Of a stretch of DNA of 64,000 nt, positions 39,711 through 47,979 are shown in pieces (position 1 is the first letter of the stretch; each line of letters starts with the position of its first letter). This DNA is from Polaromonas sp. 39-63-25 (GTDB lineage: Bacteria; Pseudomonadota; Gammaproteobacteria; Burkholderiales; Burkholderiaceae_C). The notes under the pieces are model-generated. The model searched no databases. It saw only the letters and a list, made by a program, of their open reading frames with translations, and was not told the DNA's origin. A program made the position numbers and the translations under genes. The stretch spans positions 1 through 64,000 of the forward strand of contig NZ_NCJH01000012.1 of NCBI RefSeq assembly GCF_002278925.1, read 5' to 3'.

Positions 39711-39734
39711 TAAGGCCCCATAGAGGGGCTTTTT
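39711..39734 (+). terminator. Terminator of late region at prophage right end
   Basis: GCCCC-ATAGA-GGGGC with flanking A/T pairs, followed by TTTTTATTT on the plus strand. It mirrors the left terminator and lies just inside the right-end transposase motifs. Confidence 0.75.
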
Positions 39735-39742
39735 ATTTCAAG

Positions 39743-39807
39743 ATTTCGGACGCAGTGTTACAAATTGGACGCGAAAGCCAAAATTCAGGATCATGCGTCC
39801 GCAAGTT
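39743..39807. repeat. Prophage right-end transposase site array (attR-like)
   Basis: ATTTCGGACG (39743-39752), AAATTGGACG (39762-39771) and a reverse CGTCC-GC-AAGTT (39796-39807, with two extra bases) match the left-end motif. Three closely spaced sites fit R1-R3 of Mu. The last may belong to the dispersed host repeat rather than the phage. Confidence 0.5.
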
Positions 39808-39829
39808 CAGCGCCACGCGGCCGCTTACA

Positions 39830-40035
39830 CCTTCTGGCTGCGCCGAGGAGCGGAGGGCCAGACGGATAAGGACGGGCGATTGTCTGAGCGTAGCGAGTTC
39901 GAGCCCGGCCCCGGCTGGACCGAGCACCGCAGGTTGCCCCGGAGCGTAGCGCAGGGGTCGCAGACAGCAGGGTCGCCTTTTCTTTTGCTTACTTTTCTTT
40001 TGGCGACGCAAAAGAAAAGTGAGTTGCCGCCGGGC
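39830..40035 (-). repeat. Dispersed chromosomal repeat, right copy (inverted)
   Basis: Reverse-complement counterpart of the left copy at 14-212. A 92-codon Arg-rich frame on the minus strand (39733-40011) is part of this repeat and of the phage end, and is not a credible gene. Confidence 0.7.
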
Positions 40036-40199
40036 AACCCCCGGCTAGTGGGCACACCTCCAACGCAGGAAGGGAAGACGGCTTCGACAGGCTCAGCCCG
40101 AACGGTTGAAGGGACACCTCCCGGCCAACCAGCTTGTGCATCGCCACTGAAACTGGCTCAATGCGCAACCGCCCTGCCGGCGACACGAGGAACCGGCAA
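40036..40199. other. Upstream region of RND permease gene
   Basis: No gene. Includes 'GGCTTCGACAGGCTCAGCCC' (from about 40080), a very common intergenic repeat in many proteobacteria. No sigma-70 promoter stands out, which is notable because the permease would be expected to belong to a longer operon. Confidence 0.4.
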
Positions 40200-43100
40200 G
40201 TGAACCTCTCCGAACCCTTCGTCCGCCGCCCGGTAGCCACAGTGCTGCTGACCATCGGCCTGGCCCTCGCCGGCATAGGCGCGTTTTTCGTGCTGCCGGT
40301 CTCGCCACTGCCGCAGGTCGATTTCCCGACGATCTCGGTCAGTGCCTCGCTGCCCGGCGCCAGCCCGTCCACCATGGCCAGCAGTGTGGCGACGCCGCTG
40401 GAGCGGCGCCTGGGCACGATTGCGGGGGTCAATGAAATGACGTCCAGCAGCGGCACGGGCTCGACCCGCATCAGCCTGCAGTTCGACCTGAACCGCAAGA
40501 TCGACGCAGCGGCGCGCGAAGTGCAAGCCGCCATCAACGCATCACGTGCCGACCTGCCCGCCACCTTGCGCAGCAACCCGACCTACCGCAAGGCGAACCC
40601 GGCGTCGGCTCCGGTCCTCATCCTGGCGCTGACGTCCAAAACCCGCGCGCCCGGCCAGATCTACGACGAAGTCTCCAACCTCGTGCAGCAGAAAATTGCG
40701 CAGGTGCCGGGCGTCGGCGACGTCGAGCTCGGCGGCGGCTCGCTGCCTGCGGTGCGGGTGGACCTGCTGCCGTTTGCACTGAACCGTTACGGCGTCAGCA
40801 TGGAAGATGTGCGCGCCGCCCTGCAAGCGTCCAACGCCAACCGGCCCAAGGGCGCGATTGAAGGCAACGGCCAGCGCCTGCAGATCTATTCGGGTGCCAG
40901 CACGGCCAGCGGCGGGCGCAAGGCGGCCGACTACCGCGATCTGGTGGTGGCCTGGCGCAACAATGCGGCGATCCGCCTGCGCGACGTGGCCGAGGTGGTC
41001 GATGGCGTGGAAAACATCAACACCCTGGGCCTGTTCAATGGCGAGCCGGCCGTGATCGTGCTGGTCACGCGCCAGCCCGATGCCAACGTGATCGCCACGG
41101 TGGACGGCGTGCGCGCCCTGCTGCCCGAGCTGCAGGCCCAGTTGCCCCAGGACGTGGTGCTGCACATCGCCTCGGACCGCACCAACTCGATCCGTGCCTC
41201 GCTCAAGGAGATCGAGATCACGCTGCTGATCTCGATCGCGCTGGTGGTGCTGGTGGTCAGCGCGTTTTTACGCAGCGCGCGCGCCACCCTGATTCCGGCC
41301 GTGGCCACCGTGGTGTCGCTGCTGGGCACCTTCGGCGTGATGTATTTCCTGGGCTTCAGCCTGAACAACCTGAGCCTGATGGCGCTCACCGTGGCCACCG
41401 GTTTTGTGGTGGACGACGCCATCGTGGTGCTGGAAAACACCAGCCGGCACATCGAGGCCGGCATGGACCGCTTCAAGGCAGCCCTTCTCGGCGCGCGCGA
41501 GGTGGGCTTCACCGTGCTGTCCATCAGCCTGTCACTGGTGGCGGTGTTCATTCCCCTGCTGTTCATGGGCGGGCAAACCGGCCGGCTGTTCCGGGAGTTT
41601 GCGGTCACGCTGTCGGCGGCGGTGCTGATCTCGCTGCTGATCTCGCTGACCACCACCCCCATGATGTGCGCCTGGCTGCTCAAGCCCGACGCCCACACCA
41701 AGCCGCCAGGGCGGGTGGCGCGCTGGTTCGAGGCGGCGTTCAGGCGCCTGCACCGCGGCTACGAAATCAGCCTCGACTGGGCGCTGGCCAGCCGAGTGAT
41801 CGTGATGCTGAGCCTGCTGGCCGTCATTGCGCTCAATGTCTATCTGTTCGTCGCCATCCCCAAGGGCTACTTTCCTCAGCAGGACAGCGGGCAGATCAGC
41901 GGCGGCATACGCGCGGACCGCAGCATTTCCTTCCAGGCCATGCAGAGCAAGCTCAAGGCCATCGTGGACATCATCCGGGCCGACCCGGCGGTCGATACCG
42001 TGGTCGGTTTTACCGGCGGCTCGCGCGCCGGCGGCGGCTTCATGTTCATCAACCTCAAGCCGGTGAATCAGCGCACGGACAAGGGCCAGGCGGTGATCAC
42101 CCGGCTGCGTCCGCAACTGGCGCAGATCACCGGCATCAGCATCTTCCTCAACCCGGTGCAGGACCTGCGCGGGGGCGGGCGGGCCAGCAACTCCACCTAC
42201 CAGTACACCCTGAAGAGTGACAACAACAACGACCTGAAAATCTGGGCCGTGCGCCTGGCCGACCAGATGAAACTGCAACCGGCGCTGACCGACGTGGACA
42301 CCGACCAGCAGGAAAACGGCGTGGAGACCATGGTCACCGTGGACAAGGACAGCGCGGCGCGGCTGGGCATCAGTTCGCGCGATGTGGACAACGCGCTGTA
42401 CAACGGCTTCGGCCAGCGCCAGGTCGCCACGATTTATGCCGACCTGAACCAGTACAAGGTCATCATGGGCGTGGCGCCGCGTTACATCCAGAGCCCGGAA
42501 TCGCTGAAAGACATTTATGTTCCCGCACGCGGCGGTAGCGGCACGACCCTGGCCGCTGCAACCCCGTCCACCAGCACCAGCGTCGCCAACCCGGCGCTGC
42601 GCGACCCCTCCTCTGGCCAGGCGCTGAGCGCAGCGGTCACCACCATGGTGCCGCTGTCCGCAATCGCCAGCTTCAGCGAAAACCCGACGGCTGCATCGAT
42701 CAGCCATGAAGACGGCGAGCTTTCGACCACGGTGTCTTTCAACCTGGCCGAGGGCATCCCGCTCAGCGCCGGGCAGGACGCCGTCAAACAGGCCGAGGCC
42801 GAGATCCGCCTGCCCAGCAATGTGCGCGGCAGTTTTTCAGGAACGGCGCTCAGCGCCCAGCAATCGCAAAACGAGCAGCCCCTGCTGATCCTGGCGGCGC
42901 TGATCGTGATCTACATCGTGCTGGGCATCCTCTACGAAAGCCTGGTGCATCCGATCACGGTGCTGTCCACCCTGCCCTCGGCCGGCGTGGGGGCGGTGCT
43001 GGCGCTGATGCTGTTCAAGATGGAGTTTTCCATCATCGCGCTGATCGGCGTGTTCCTGTTGATCGGCATCGTCAAGAAAAACGCCATCCTGATCATCGAC

Positions 43101-43445
43101 TTCGCGATCGAGGCCGAGCGTTCACGCGGCCTGTCGGCCGTCGAGGCGGTGCGCGAGGCCTGCCTGCTGCGCTTCCGGCCCATCCTGATGACCACGCTGG
43201 CCGCCATCCTGGGCGCGTTGCCGCTGGCCATTGGTTTTGGCGAAGGTGCCGAGTTGCGCCGGCCGCTGGGCATCTCCATCATCGGCGGCCTGATTGCCAG
43301 CCAGCTGCTCACGCTGCTGACCACGCCGGTGGTTTACATCCTGCTCGACAAGCTGCGCCGCCGCAGCCCGTCCGAGCGCCACCTGAGCCGTCATCCCGAT
43401 GATGCCAGCGCGCCACTACCCGGTGCGGCGCTGCAACTGCAATGA
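40200..43445 (+). CDS. mdtC: RND multidrug efflux permease (MdtC-like)
   Basis: Starting with GTG 40200 (GAGGA upstream) gives 1081 residues beginning MNLSEPFVRRPVATVLLTIG, the usual start of MdtC/MuxC permeases. SLPGASPSTMASSVATPLER, SFSLNNLSLMALTVATG-type TM4 with the paired Asp of FVVDDAIVVLEN (proton relay), and NAILIIDFAIEAERSR are conserved. A Ser/Thr-rich insert (about residues 775-815) is extra. Normally the gene follows an adaptor (mdtA) and mdtB; neither is visible upstream, where the prophage lies. It exports drugs using the proton gradient. Confidence 0.88.
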   Translation: MNLSEPFVRRPVATVLLTIGLALAGIGAFFVLPVSPLPQVDFPTISVSASLPGASPSTMASSVATPLERRLGTIAGVNEMTSSSGTGSTRISLQFDLNRKIDAAAREVQAAINASRADLPATLRSNPTYRKANPASAPVLILALTSKTRAPGQIYDEVSNLVQQKIAQVPGVGDVELGGGSLPAVRVDLLPFALNRYGVSMEDVRAALQASNANRPKGAIEGNGQRLQIYSGASTASGGRKAADYRDLVVAWRNNAAIRLRDVAEVVDGVENINTLGLFNGEPAVIVLVTRQPDANVIATVDGVRALLPELQAQLPQDVVLHIASDRTNSIRASLKEIEITLLISIALVVLVVSAFLRSARATLIPAVATVVSLLGTFGVMYFLGFSLNNLSLMALTVATGFVVDDAIVVLENTSRHIEAGMDRFKAALLGAREVGFTVLSISLSLVAVFIPLLFMGGQTGRLFREFAVTLSAAVLISLLISLTTTPMMCAWLLKPDAHTKPPGRVARWFEAAFRRLHRGYEISLDWALASRVIVMLSLLAVIALNVYLFVAIPKGYFPQQDSGQISGGIRADRSISFQAMQSKLKAIVDIIRADPAVDTVVGFTGGSRAGGGFMFINLKPVNQRTDKGQAVITRLRPQLAQITGISIFLNPVQDLRGGGRASNSTYQYTLKSDNNNDLKIWAVRLADQMKLQPALTDVDTDQQENGVETMVTVDKDSAARLGISSRDVDNALYNGFGQRQVATIYADLNQYKVIMGVAPRYIQSPESLKDIYVPARGGSGTTLAAATPSTSTSVANPALRDPSSGQALSAAVTTMVPLSAIASFSENPTAASISHEDGELSTTVSFNLAEGIPLSAGQDAVKQAEAEIRLPSNVRGSFSGTALSAQQSQNEQPLLILAALIVIYIVLGILYESLVHPITVLSTLPSAGVGAVLALMLFKMEFSIIALIGVFLLIGIVKKNAILIIDFAIEAERSRGLSAVEAVREACLLRFRPILMTTLAAILGALPLAIGFGEGAELRRPLGISIIGGLIASQLLTLLTTPVVYILLDKLRRRSPSERHLSRHPDDASAPLPGAALQLQ

Positions 43446-43453
43446 GGCCCGCC

Positions 43454-44896
43454 ATGCGATCCAGACTCACGCTTTACCCCATCGCCGCCGCGCTTGTTAT
43501 TCTGCTCGGCGGCTGCGCCGTTGGCCCCACCTACCAGCGGCCGCTCACGCCAGAGGTCAGCAGCTACAAGGAAGCCGAAGGCTGGGTGCCCGCTGCACCG
43601 GCCGATGCGCTGGAACGCGGCCCCTGGTGGTCGCTGTTCGGCGACCCGGTGCTCGACCGGCTGGCCGCGCGGGTGGAGGTATCCAACCAGAATGTGGCCG
43701 CCGCCGTGGCCGCCTACGCCCAGGCGCGTGCGCTGGTGCGCGAGCAGCGCGCTTCCCTCTTTCCTGCGGTCACGCTGGGCGGCGGTGCCACCCGCTCCGG
43801 CAGCGGTGGCAGCGGTGGCAGCAGTAGCAGCACAAGCACGACAGGCAGCTCGGGCGGGCGCACCGGCAACAACTACCAGCTCAGCATAGGCGGCAGCTGG
43901 GAGCCCGACGTCTGGGGCCGGCTCGGCCGCGCGGTCGATGGTGCCACCGCGGGCGCCCAGGCCAGCGCCGCCGACCTGGCCTCGGCCAAACTGTCGGCGC
44001 AAGGCGAGCTGGCCATCAACTACTTTTCACTGCGCCAGCTGGACGCGCAAAAAGGCCTGCTCGAGGACACCCTCACCGGCTACCAACGCGCACTGGAAAT
44101 TGCACAGAACCGCTACAACGCCGGCATTGTCGGTAAGACCGATGTGCTGCAGGCGCAAACCCAGCTGGCCAACGCCCAGGCTGACGATGCTGGCCTGGTG
44201 CGGCAGCGTGCGCAGCTGGAGCATGCGATAGCGGTGCTGATCGGCGAGGCGCCGGGCAATTTCTCGCTCGCCCGGGCGGCGTGGAAACCTTCCGTGCCCG
44301 AGGTTCCGGTGGGTGTGCCGTCAACGCTGCTGCAGCGCCGGCCCGACATCGCCGCGGCCGAACGTCGCGTGGCGGCGGCCAACGAGCAGATCGGCATCGC
44401 CAAAAGCGCGTATTACCCCAATCTGTCCCTCAGTGCCTCCTATGGCTTCGGCGCCAGCCGGGTGGCGGACCTGTTCAGCGCGTCCAGCACGGTCTGGTCG
44501 CTGGGCCTGTCGGCCGCACAGGTGCTGTTCAATGCCGGTGCCACCGGTGCCCGCGTGGAAGGCAGCGAAGCGGCCCATGCACAAACCGTGGCACGTTACC
44601 GGCAAACCGTGCTGGCAGCCTTCCAGGATGTCGAGGACCAGCTGGCCGCCACCCGCGTGCTGCTCACCCAGCAGGAGCTGCGCCGCCAGGCCTCCGCATC
44701 GGCCGACCAGGTCGAGCAGCAGGTGCTCAACCGCTACCGCAGCGGCCAGGTCGGCTACACCGAAGTCATTGCAGCGCAGGCCACCGCATTGAGCGCGCGC
44801 CGCGCGCTGGTGCAGGCCATGGCGGACCGCCAGACCACAGCGGTGGCGCTGATCCAGTCGCTGGGCGGCGGCTGGCAGGCGGAGCCGTCGCCCTGA
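43454..44896 (+). CDS. Outer-membrane efflux lipoprotein (NodT/OprM family)
   Basis: A 480-residue TolC-type channel. MRSRLTLYPIAAALVILLGG then Cys is a lipoprotein signal with lipobox LGGC. Two outer-membrane-factor repeats are visible (LDRLAARVEVSNQNVAAAVA and RPDIAAAERRVAAANEQIGI). ATG 43454 has GAGG six bases before; ATG 43442 overlapping the permease stop is the alternative. A Ser/Gly/Thr-rich loop (about residues 118-140) is unusual. Forms the exit duct for the RND pump. Confidence 0.88.
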   Translation: MRSRLTLYPIAAALVILLGGCAVGPTYQRPLTPEVSSYKEAEGWVPAAPADALERGPWWSLFGDPVLDRLAARVEVSNQNVAAAVAAYAQARALVREQRASLFPAVTLGGGATRSGSGGSGGSSSSTSTTGSSGGRTGNNYQLSIGGSWEPDVWGRLGRAVDGATAGAQASAADLASAKLSAQGELAINYFSLRQLDAQKGLLEDTLTGYQRALEIAQNRYNAGIVGKTDVLQAQTQLANAQADDAGLVRQRAQLEHAIAVLIGEAPGNFSLARAAWKPSVPEVPVGVPSTLLQRRPDIAAAERRVAAANEQIGIAKSAYYPNLSLSASYGFGASRVADLFSASSTVWSLGLSAAQVLFNAGATGARVEGSEAAHAQTVARYRQTVLAAFQDVEDQLAATRVLLTQQELRRQASASADQVEQQVLNRYRSGQVGYTEVIAAQATALSARRALVQAMADRQTTAVALIQSLGGGWQAEPSP

Positions 44897-45018
44897 GCGA
44901 TCCGGCCATGCTTCGTTTTCAGTAGCGCCCAGCGCACGTATTCATTGGGCTGCAGCCCTGAATCTTGTACAAATCAACCCGGTTCCCAGGCCCGGAGGGC
45001 GGCTTCAGGCATACATTG

Positions 45019-45032
45019 TTGACCTGCATCAG
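45019..45032 (+). promoter_or_regulatory. FNR/Anr-like box before DUF3149 gene
   Basis: TTGAC-CTGC-ATCAG matches TTGAT-N4-ATCAA at 8 of 10 positions and lies 55 bases before the DUF3149 ATG. It suggests low-oxygen control; prediction only. Confidence 0.4.
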
Positions 45033-45086
45033 TATGTGTTTCAGGCAGACAGGCCATAGTGGAAGCCTTACCAAGGAGCGACCACC

Positions 45087-45230
45087 ATGAAACTGTTGAC
45101 TGACCTGTTCTCCACCGACTATGGCCTCATGAGCGTCATCGGCATTGCCTTCATGATTGGCATGGGCGTGTTTTTCTTCATGCTGTTCATGGGCAAGATG
45201 GATCAGGACGCCAAACGCGCCGGTAAATAG
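45087..45230 (+). CDS. DUF3149 small membrane protein
   Basis: A 47-residue protein (MKLLTDLFSTDYGLMSVIGI then AFMIGMGVFFFMLFMG) with one transmembrane helix; it matches DUF3149, a betaproteobacterial family of unknown function. AAGGAG precedes the ATG by seven bases, and an FNR-like site is upstream. It faces the yitT-like gene tail to tail. Confidence 0.75.
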   Translation: MKLLTDLFSTDYGLMSVIGIAFMIGMGVFFFMLFMGKMDQDAKRAGK

Positions 45231-45254
45231 ACCTTGGGGCCGAGGTCCGGCCCT

Positions 45255-45286
45255 GAAGAAAAGCCGCTACATCGCCATGTAGCGGC
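45255..45286 (-). terminator. Terminator overlapping end of yitT-like gene
   Basis: On the minus strand GCCGCTACAT-GGCG-ATGTAGCGGC, then TTTTCTTC. The stem includes the last codons and the stop of the yitT-like gene. Confidence 0.7.
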
Positions 45287-45899
45287 CGGGCCGGTGGTTG
45301 ATGGCCAGGGCCAGGTTCAGCACCACCGCGCCCAACACCGACAGCGCGACCCGCTGCCAGTCGGTCACCCACAGCGCACCCAGCACGATCAGGCCGTCCA
45401 TGGCCATCTGCACCTTGCCGGCGCGCCAGCCCAGGCGATCCTGCAGATAAAGCACCACGATGTTCAGCCCGCCCAGACTGGCGCCATGGCGAAACACGAT
45501 GAGCATGCCTGCGCCGCAGAGCAGGCCACCGAGCACCGCCGCCAGCGCGGGTGACAGGTAGCCGAAGGCCAGCCCCTGCGGCAGGACCCAAGTGAACAGC
45601 GACAGCAGGCCCACGGCCGCAAAGGTCTTGAGGGTGAAGGCCAGCCCCATGCGCCGCCAGGCAAAGAAATAAAAGGGCAGGTTCACCATAAAAAACGCGA
45701 GGCTGAAACTCAGGCCGGTGGCGTAGTGAATCAGGAAAGCGATGCCGGCCGTGCCACCCGTCAACAGTCCGGCATGACCGAACATGACCACGCCCAGCGC
45801 CACAAACAGGGTGCCCGTGGTCAGGGCCTGCACATCCTCGTGCAGGCGGTGGTGTGGCACACCCATGGCGCCGGCCACAACGGCTGGCGCCGTACTCAT
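45267..45899 (-). CDS. YitT-family membrane protein
   Basis: A 210-residue inner-membrane protein with five or six hydrophobic helices. TGTLFVALGVVMFGHAGLLT, GGTAGIAFLIHYATG and HGASLGGLNIVVLYLQDRLG match the N-terminal DUF161 pattern of YitT proteins, without their C-terminal DUF2179 domain. ATG 45899 overlaps the hemerythrin stop (ATGA), so the two are co-transcribed. Transport function is presumed but substrate unknown. Confidence 0.78.
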   Translation of the reverse strand: MSTAPAVVAGAMGVPHHRLHEDVQALTTGTLFVALGVVMFGHAGLLTGGTAGIAFLIHYATGLSFSLAFFMVNLPFYFFAWRRMGLAFTLKTFAAVGLLSLFTWVLPQGLAFGYLSPALAAVLGGLLCGAGMLIVFRHGASLGGLNIVVLYLQDRLGWRAGKVQMAMDGLIVLGALWVTDWQRVALSVLGAVVLNLALAINHRPGRYMAM

Positions 45900-46402
45900 G
45901 CCGCCTGCGCGGTGGCTGCGGGCGCCTGGGTATCGGTGCAGCTGGCGCCGCCGCAACCGTGAATGATGTCCCTGGGCAAGGCCGCAGGCATGGCCACCAC
46001 GCCGGTGACCGGGTCGTAACCGATGCCGCGCAAATGCAGGGCCAGCGCGGCATCCATGGTCTGGGCATGCTGGGGAAACCAGAGCGCGAGTTCACGCGCC
46101 ATGTCGCGCAGCATTTTCAGGTTGCCGGCTTCGCCGCCGGTCAGGCCTTCACGCATGACCTGCAGGACCACCTTGTGCTGCACGCTGTGGCAGTTGGACG
46201 ATGAAAACCGCGTGTCCTGCATCCAGCGGTCTTCCCGGCTGAAATGTTCATCGGTGTGGTCCAGCAAGACGCGCCAGTGGGCCAGCAGCGCGTGGTCTGC
46301 GGCGTTTTCCACCTGCGCCAGCAGGTCGACAAATTCCCGGTGGGTGTCATCCATCGCGGGCAGGTCGAGCGCGAGCGCGTCAGACCATTCAAGATTCGGC
46401 AT
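45896..46402 (-). CDS. Bacteriohemerythrin-like protein
   Basis: A 168-residue oxygen-binding di-iron protein. Iron ligands are suggested by WSDALALDLPAMDDTHREF (His), LLDHTDEHFSRED (His, Glu), NCHSVQHKVV (His) and WFPQHAQTMDAAL (His, Asp). ATG 46402 has GAGGAG eight bases upstream. The C-terminal 45 residues carry three Cys/His-type motifs (GCGGASCTDT). Likely oxygen storage or sensing; an FNR-like box lies upstream. Confidence 0.85.
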   Translation of the reverse strand: MPNLEWSDALALDLPAMDDTHREFVDLLAQVENAADHALLAHWRVLLDHTDEHFSREDRWMQDTRFSSSNCHSVQHKVVLQVMREGLTGGEAGNLKMLRDMARELALWFPQHAQTMDAALALHLRGIGYDPVTGVVAMPAALPRDIIHGCGGASCTDTQAPAATAQAA

Positions 46403-46455
46403 GTTCAAGTCTCCTCAGGTAATGTGCAAGCTTACGCAAACCTGCCTGAAAAAAC

Positions 46456-46469
46456 TTGATCCACGTCAT
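46456..46469 (-). promoter_or_regulatory. FNR/Anr-like box before hemerythrin gene
   Basis: Plus-strand TTGAT-CCAC-GTCAT, read ATGAC-GTGG-ATCAA toward the gene, about 54 bases before the ATG. Eight of ten consensus positions match; one half is perfect. Confidence 0.4.
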
Positions 46470-46529
46470 GAATTCATCCGCCAGAGAGCATGGGCGCGCT
46501 GCCAATGCCACCCCGCACAGACGCTCTTT

Positions 46530-46577
46530 TTTTGATAGCTGCTCGCGCCCGTCCACTCTGGGCCAGAGGCACTATTC
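46530..46577 (+). repeat. Dispersed short intergenic repeat, copy A
   Basis: GATAGCTGCTCGCG... followed by CCGTCCACTCTGGGC and AGAGGCACTATTCATT. The same order occurs at 56005-56053 and 62714-62765 (GATAGCTGC-n-GCG ... GGGC ... AG). Such repeats are scattered in Comamonadaceae chromosomes. Confidence 0.55.
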
Positions 46578-46583
46578 ATTCAA

Positions 46584-46604
46584 AGAAAAAACGGCGTCAG
46601 CGCC
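46584..46604 (-). terminator. Weak terminator at end of glmM
   Basis: On the minus strand GGCG-CTGA-CGCC then G and six T. The stem is short and contains the glmM stop codon. Confidence 0.45.
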
Positions 46605-47928
46605 TGATCGTGTCCGCCACGCGCTCGGCACAGGCCAGGGCCTGCGCTGCGTCGCGCGCCTCTACCATGACACGCAGCAGCGGCTCGGTGCCGCTGGCGC
46701 GGATCAGCAGCCGGCCGCTGTCGCCGAGTTCGGCTTCGACGGTGCGGCTCATGTCTGCCAGCGCCGCGCTGCTTTTCCAGTCCTGGCCGGGCTGCAAGCG
46801 CACGTTGATCAGGGTCTGGGGAAACAGCGTCACATCGGACAACAGCTGGGCCAGCGACTTGCCGCTGCGCACACAGGCCTGCAAAACCTGCAGCGCGCTG
46901 ATCAGGCCGTCACCGGTGCTGTGTTTGTCCAGTGCCAGCAGGTGGCCGGAGCCTTCGCCGCCGAGCAGCCAGCCGTGTTTTTCAAGCTCTTCCAGCACAT
47001 AGCGGTCACCGACCTTGGCGCGCACAAACTCGACGCCCCGGGCCTTCAGCGCCACTTCGACGGCCATGTTGGTCATCAGGGTACCGACCGCGCCAGGCAC
47101 GTTCTCGCCGCGCGCCAGGCGTTCGGCCACCATCAGGTACAGCACTTCGTCGCCATTGAAAAGGCGACCCTGGGCGTCCACCAGTTGCAGCCGGTCGGCG
47201 TCGCCGTCCAGCGCCACACCGTAATCCGCCCCATAGGCCTTGACAGCCTTGATCAGCGCCTCGGGATGGGTCGCGCCGACCTCGTGGTTGATGTTCATGC
47301 CGTCGGGCGCGCAGCCGATGGCAATGACCTCGGCCCCCAGCTCATGAAAGACTTCCGGTGCAATGTGGTAGGCCGCACCGTGCGCCGCATCGACGACGAT
47401 CTTCATGCCCTTGAGCGTCAGGTCATTGGCAAAGGTGCTTTTGCAGAACTCGATGTAGCGGCCGGCGGCGTCGTCGAGCCGGCGCGTCTTGCCGAGATTG
47501 GGCGAGTCCGCCCACACCGGCGCTTCTTCCAGCACGGCTTCGACTTCCTCTTCCCACGCGTCCGGCAGCTTGGCGCCCTGGGCGCTGAAAAACTTGATGC
47601 CGTTGTCGGGAAAGGGGTTGTGGCTGGCACTGATCACCACGCCCAGGCTGGCGCGCTGCGTGCGCGTGAGGTAGGCCACGCCCGGTGTCGGCAAGGGCCC
47701 GAGCAGCACCACATCGACGCCGGCGGAGTTGAAACCCGACTCCAGCGCACTTTCGAGCATGTAGCCGGAAATGCGGGTGTCCTTGCCAATCAGCACGGTG
47801 GGTCGGGCCTCGGTCTTTTTCAGCACGCGGCCGACCGCATGCGCCAGGCGCAGCACAAAATCGGGCGTGATGGGCGCCTGGCCCACGGTGCCGCGAATGC
47901 CGTCGGTGCCGAAGTATTTTCTTGTCAT
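46597..47928 (-). CDS. glmM: Phosphoglucosamine mutase
   Basis: A 443-residue enzyme converting glucosamine-6-phosphate to glucosamine-1-phosphate for peptidoglycan and LPS precursors. [11 protein letters not shown] at the N-terminus, phosphoserine loop [12 protein letters not shown] (Ser102), metal loop LDGDADRLQ (about 240-248), sugar loop GGEGSGH and phosphate loop [10 protein letters not shown]. Standard length. It is last in the ftsH-folP-glmM cluster and probably co-transcribed with folP. Confidence 0.96.
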   Translation of the reverse strand: MTRKYFGTDGIRGTVGQAPITPDFVLRLAHAVGRVLKKTEARPTVLIGKDTRISGYMLESALESGFNSAGVDVVLLGPLPTPGVAYLTRTQRASLGVVISASHNPFPDNGIKFFSAQGAKLPDAWEEEVEAVLEEAPVWADSPNLGKTRRLDDAAGRYIEFCKSTFANDLTLKGMKIVVDAAHGAAYHIAPEVFHELGAEVIAIGCAPDGMNINHEVGATHPEALIKAVKAYGADYGVALDGDADRLQLVDAQGRLFNGDEVLYLMVAERLARGENVPGAVGTLMTNMAVEVALKARGVEFVRAKVGDRYVLEELEKHGWLLGGEGSGHLLALDKHSTGDGLISALQVLQACVRSGKSLAQLLSDVTLFPQTLINVRLQPGQDWKSSAALADMSRTVEAELGDSGRLLIRASGTEPLLRVMVEARDAAQALACAERVADTIRR

Positions 47929-47979
47929 TGTTGTTTGTCCCTGGTGGTTATGGATTCGATTTCAATACCAGCGGAAATT

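Larger units (their letters stand above)
590..39810. mobile_element. Mu-like transposable prophage (Myoviridae-type contractile tail)
   Basis: The element holds a DDE transposase (10286-12415) with an adjacent MuB-like AAA ATPase, a Ner-like regulator and divergent repressor, a Mor/C-family activator, and a full set of Mu-type head and tail genes (counterparts of gp27-gp48). Transposase-site-like motifs cluster at 596-753 and 39743-39807, each just outside an outward-facing terminator (765-785 and 39711-39734), which defines the two ends to within a few tens of bases. The early genes run leftward and late genes rightward from the control region near 13.4 kb, unlike Mu itself but as in BcepMu-type phages. 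Boundaries are approximate. Confidence 0.9.

Noticed and set aside
580-39830. 5-bp target duplication at the prophage ends
   Set aside because: I compared sequences before TG dinucleotides on the left with those after CA on the right and found no exact 5-bp match that also fits the site arrays, so exact ends are left open.
39733-40011. 92-codon minus-strand frame at the prophage right end
   Set aside because: It runs through the phage end motifs and the dispersed repeat; similar spurious frames accompany each repeat copy.
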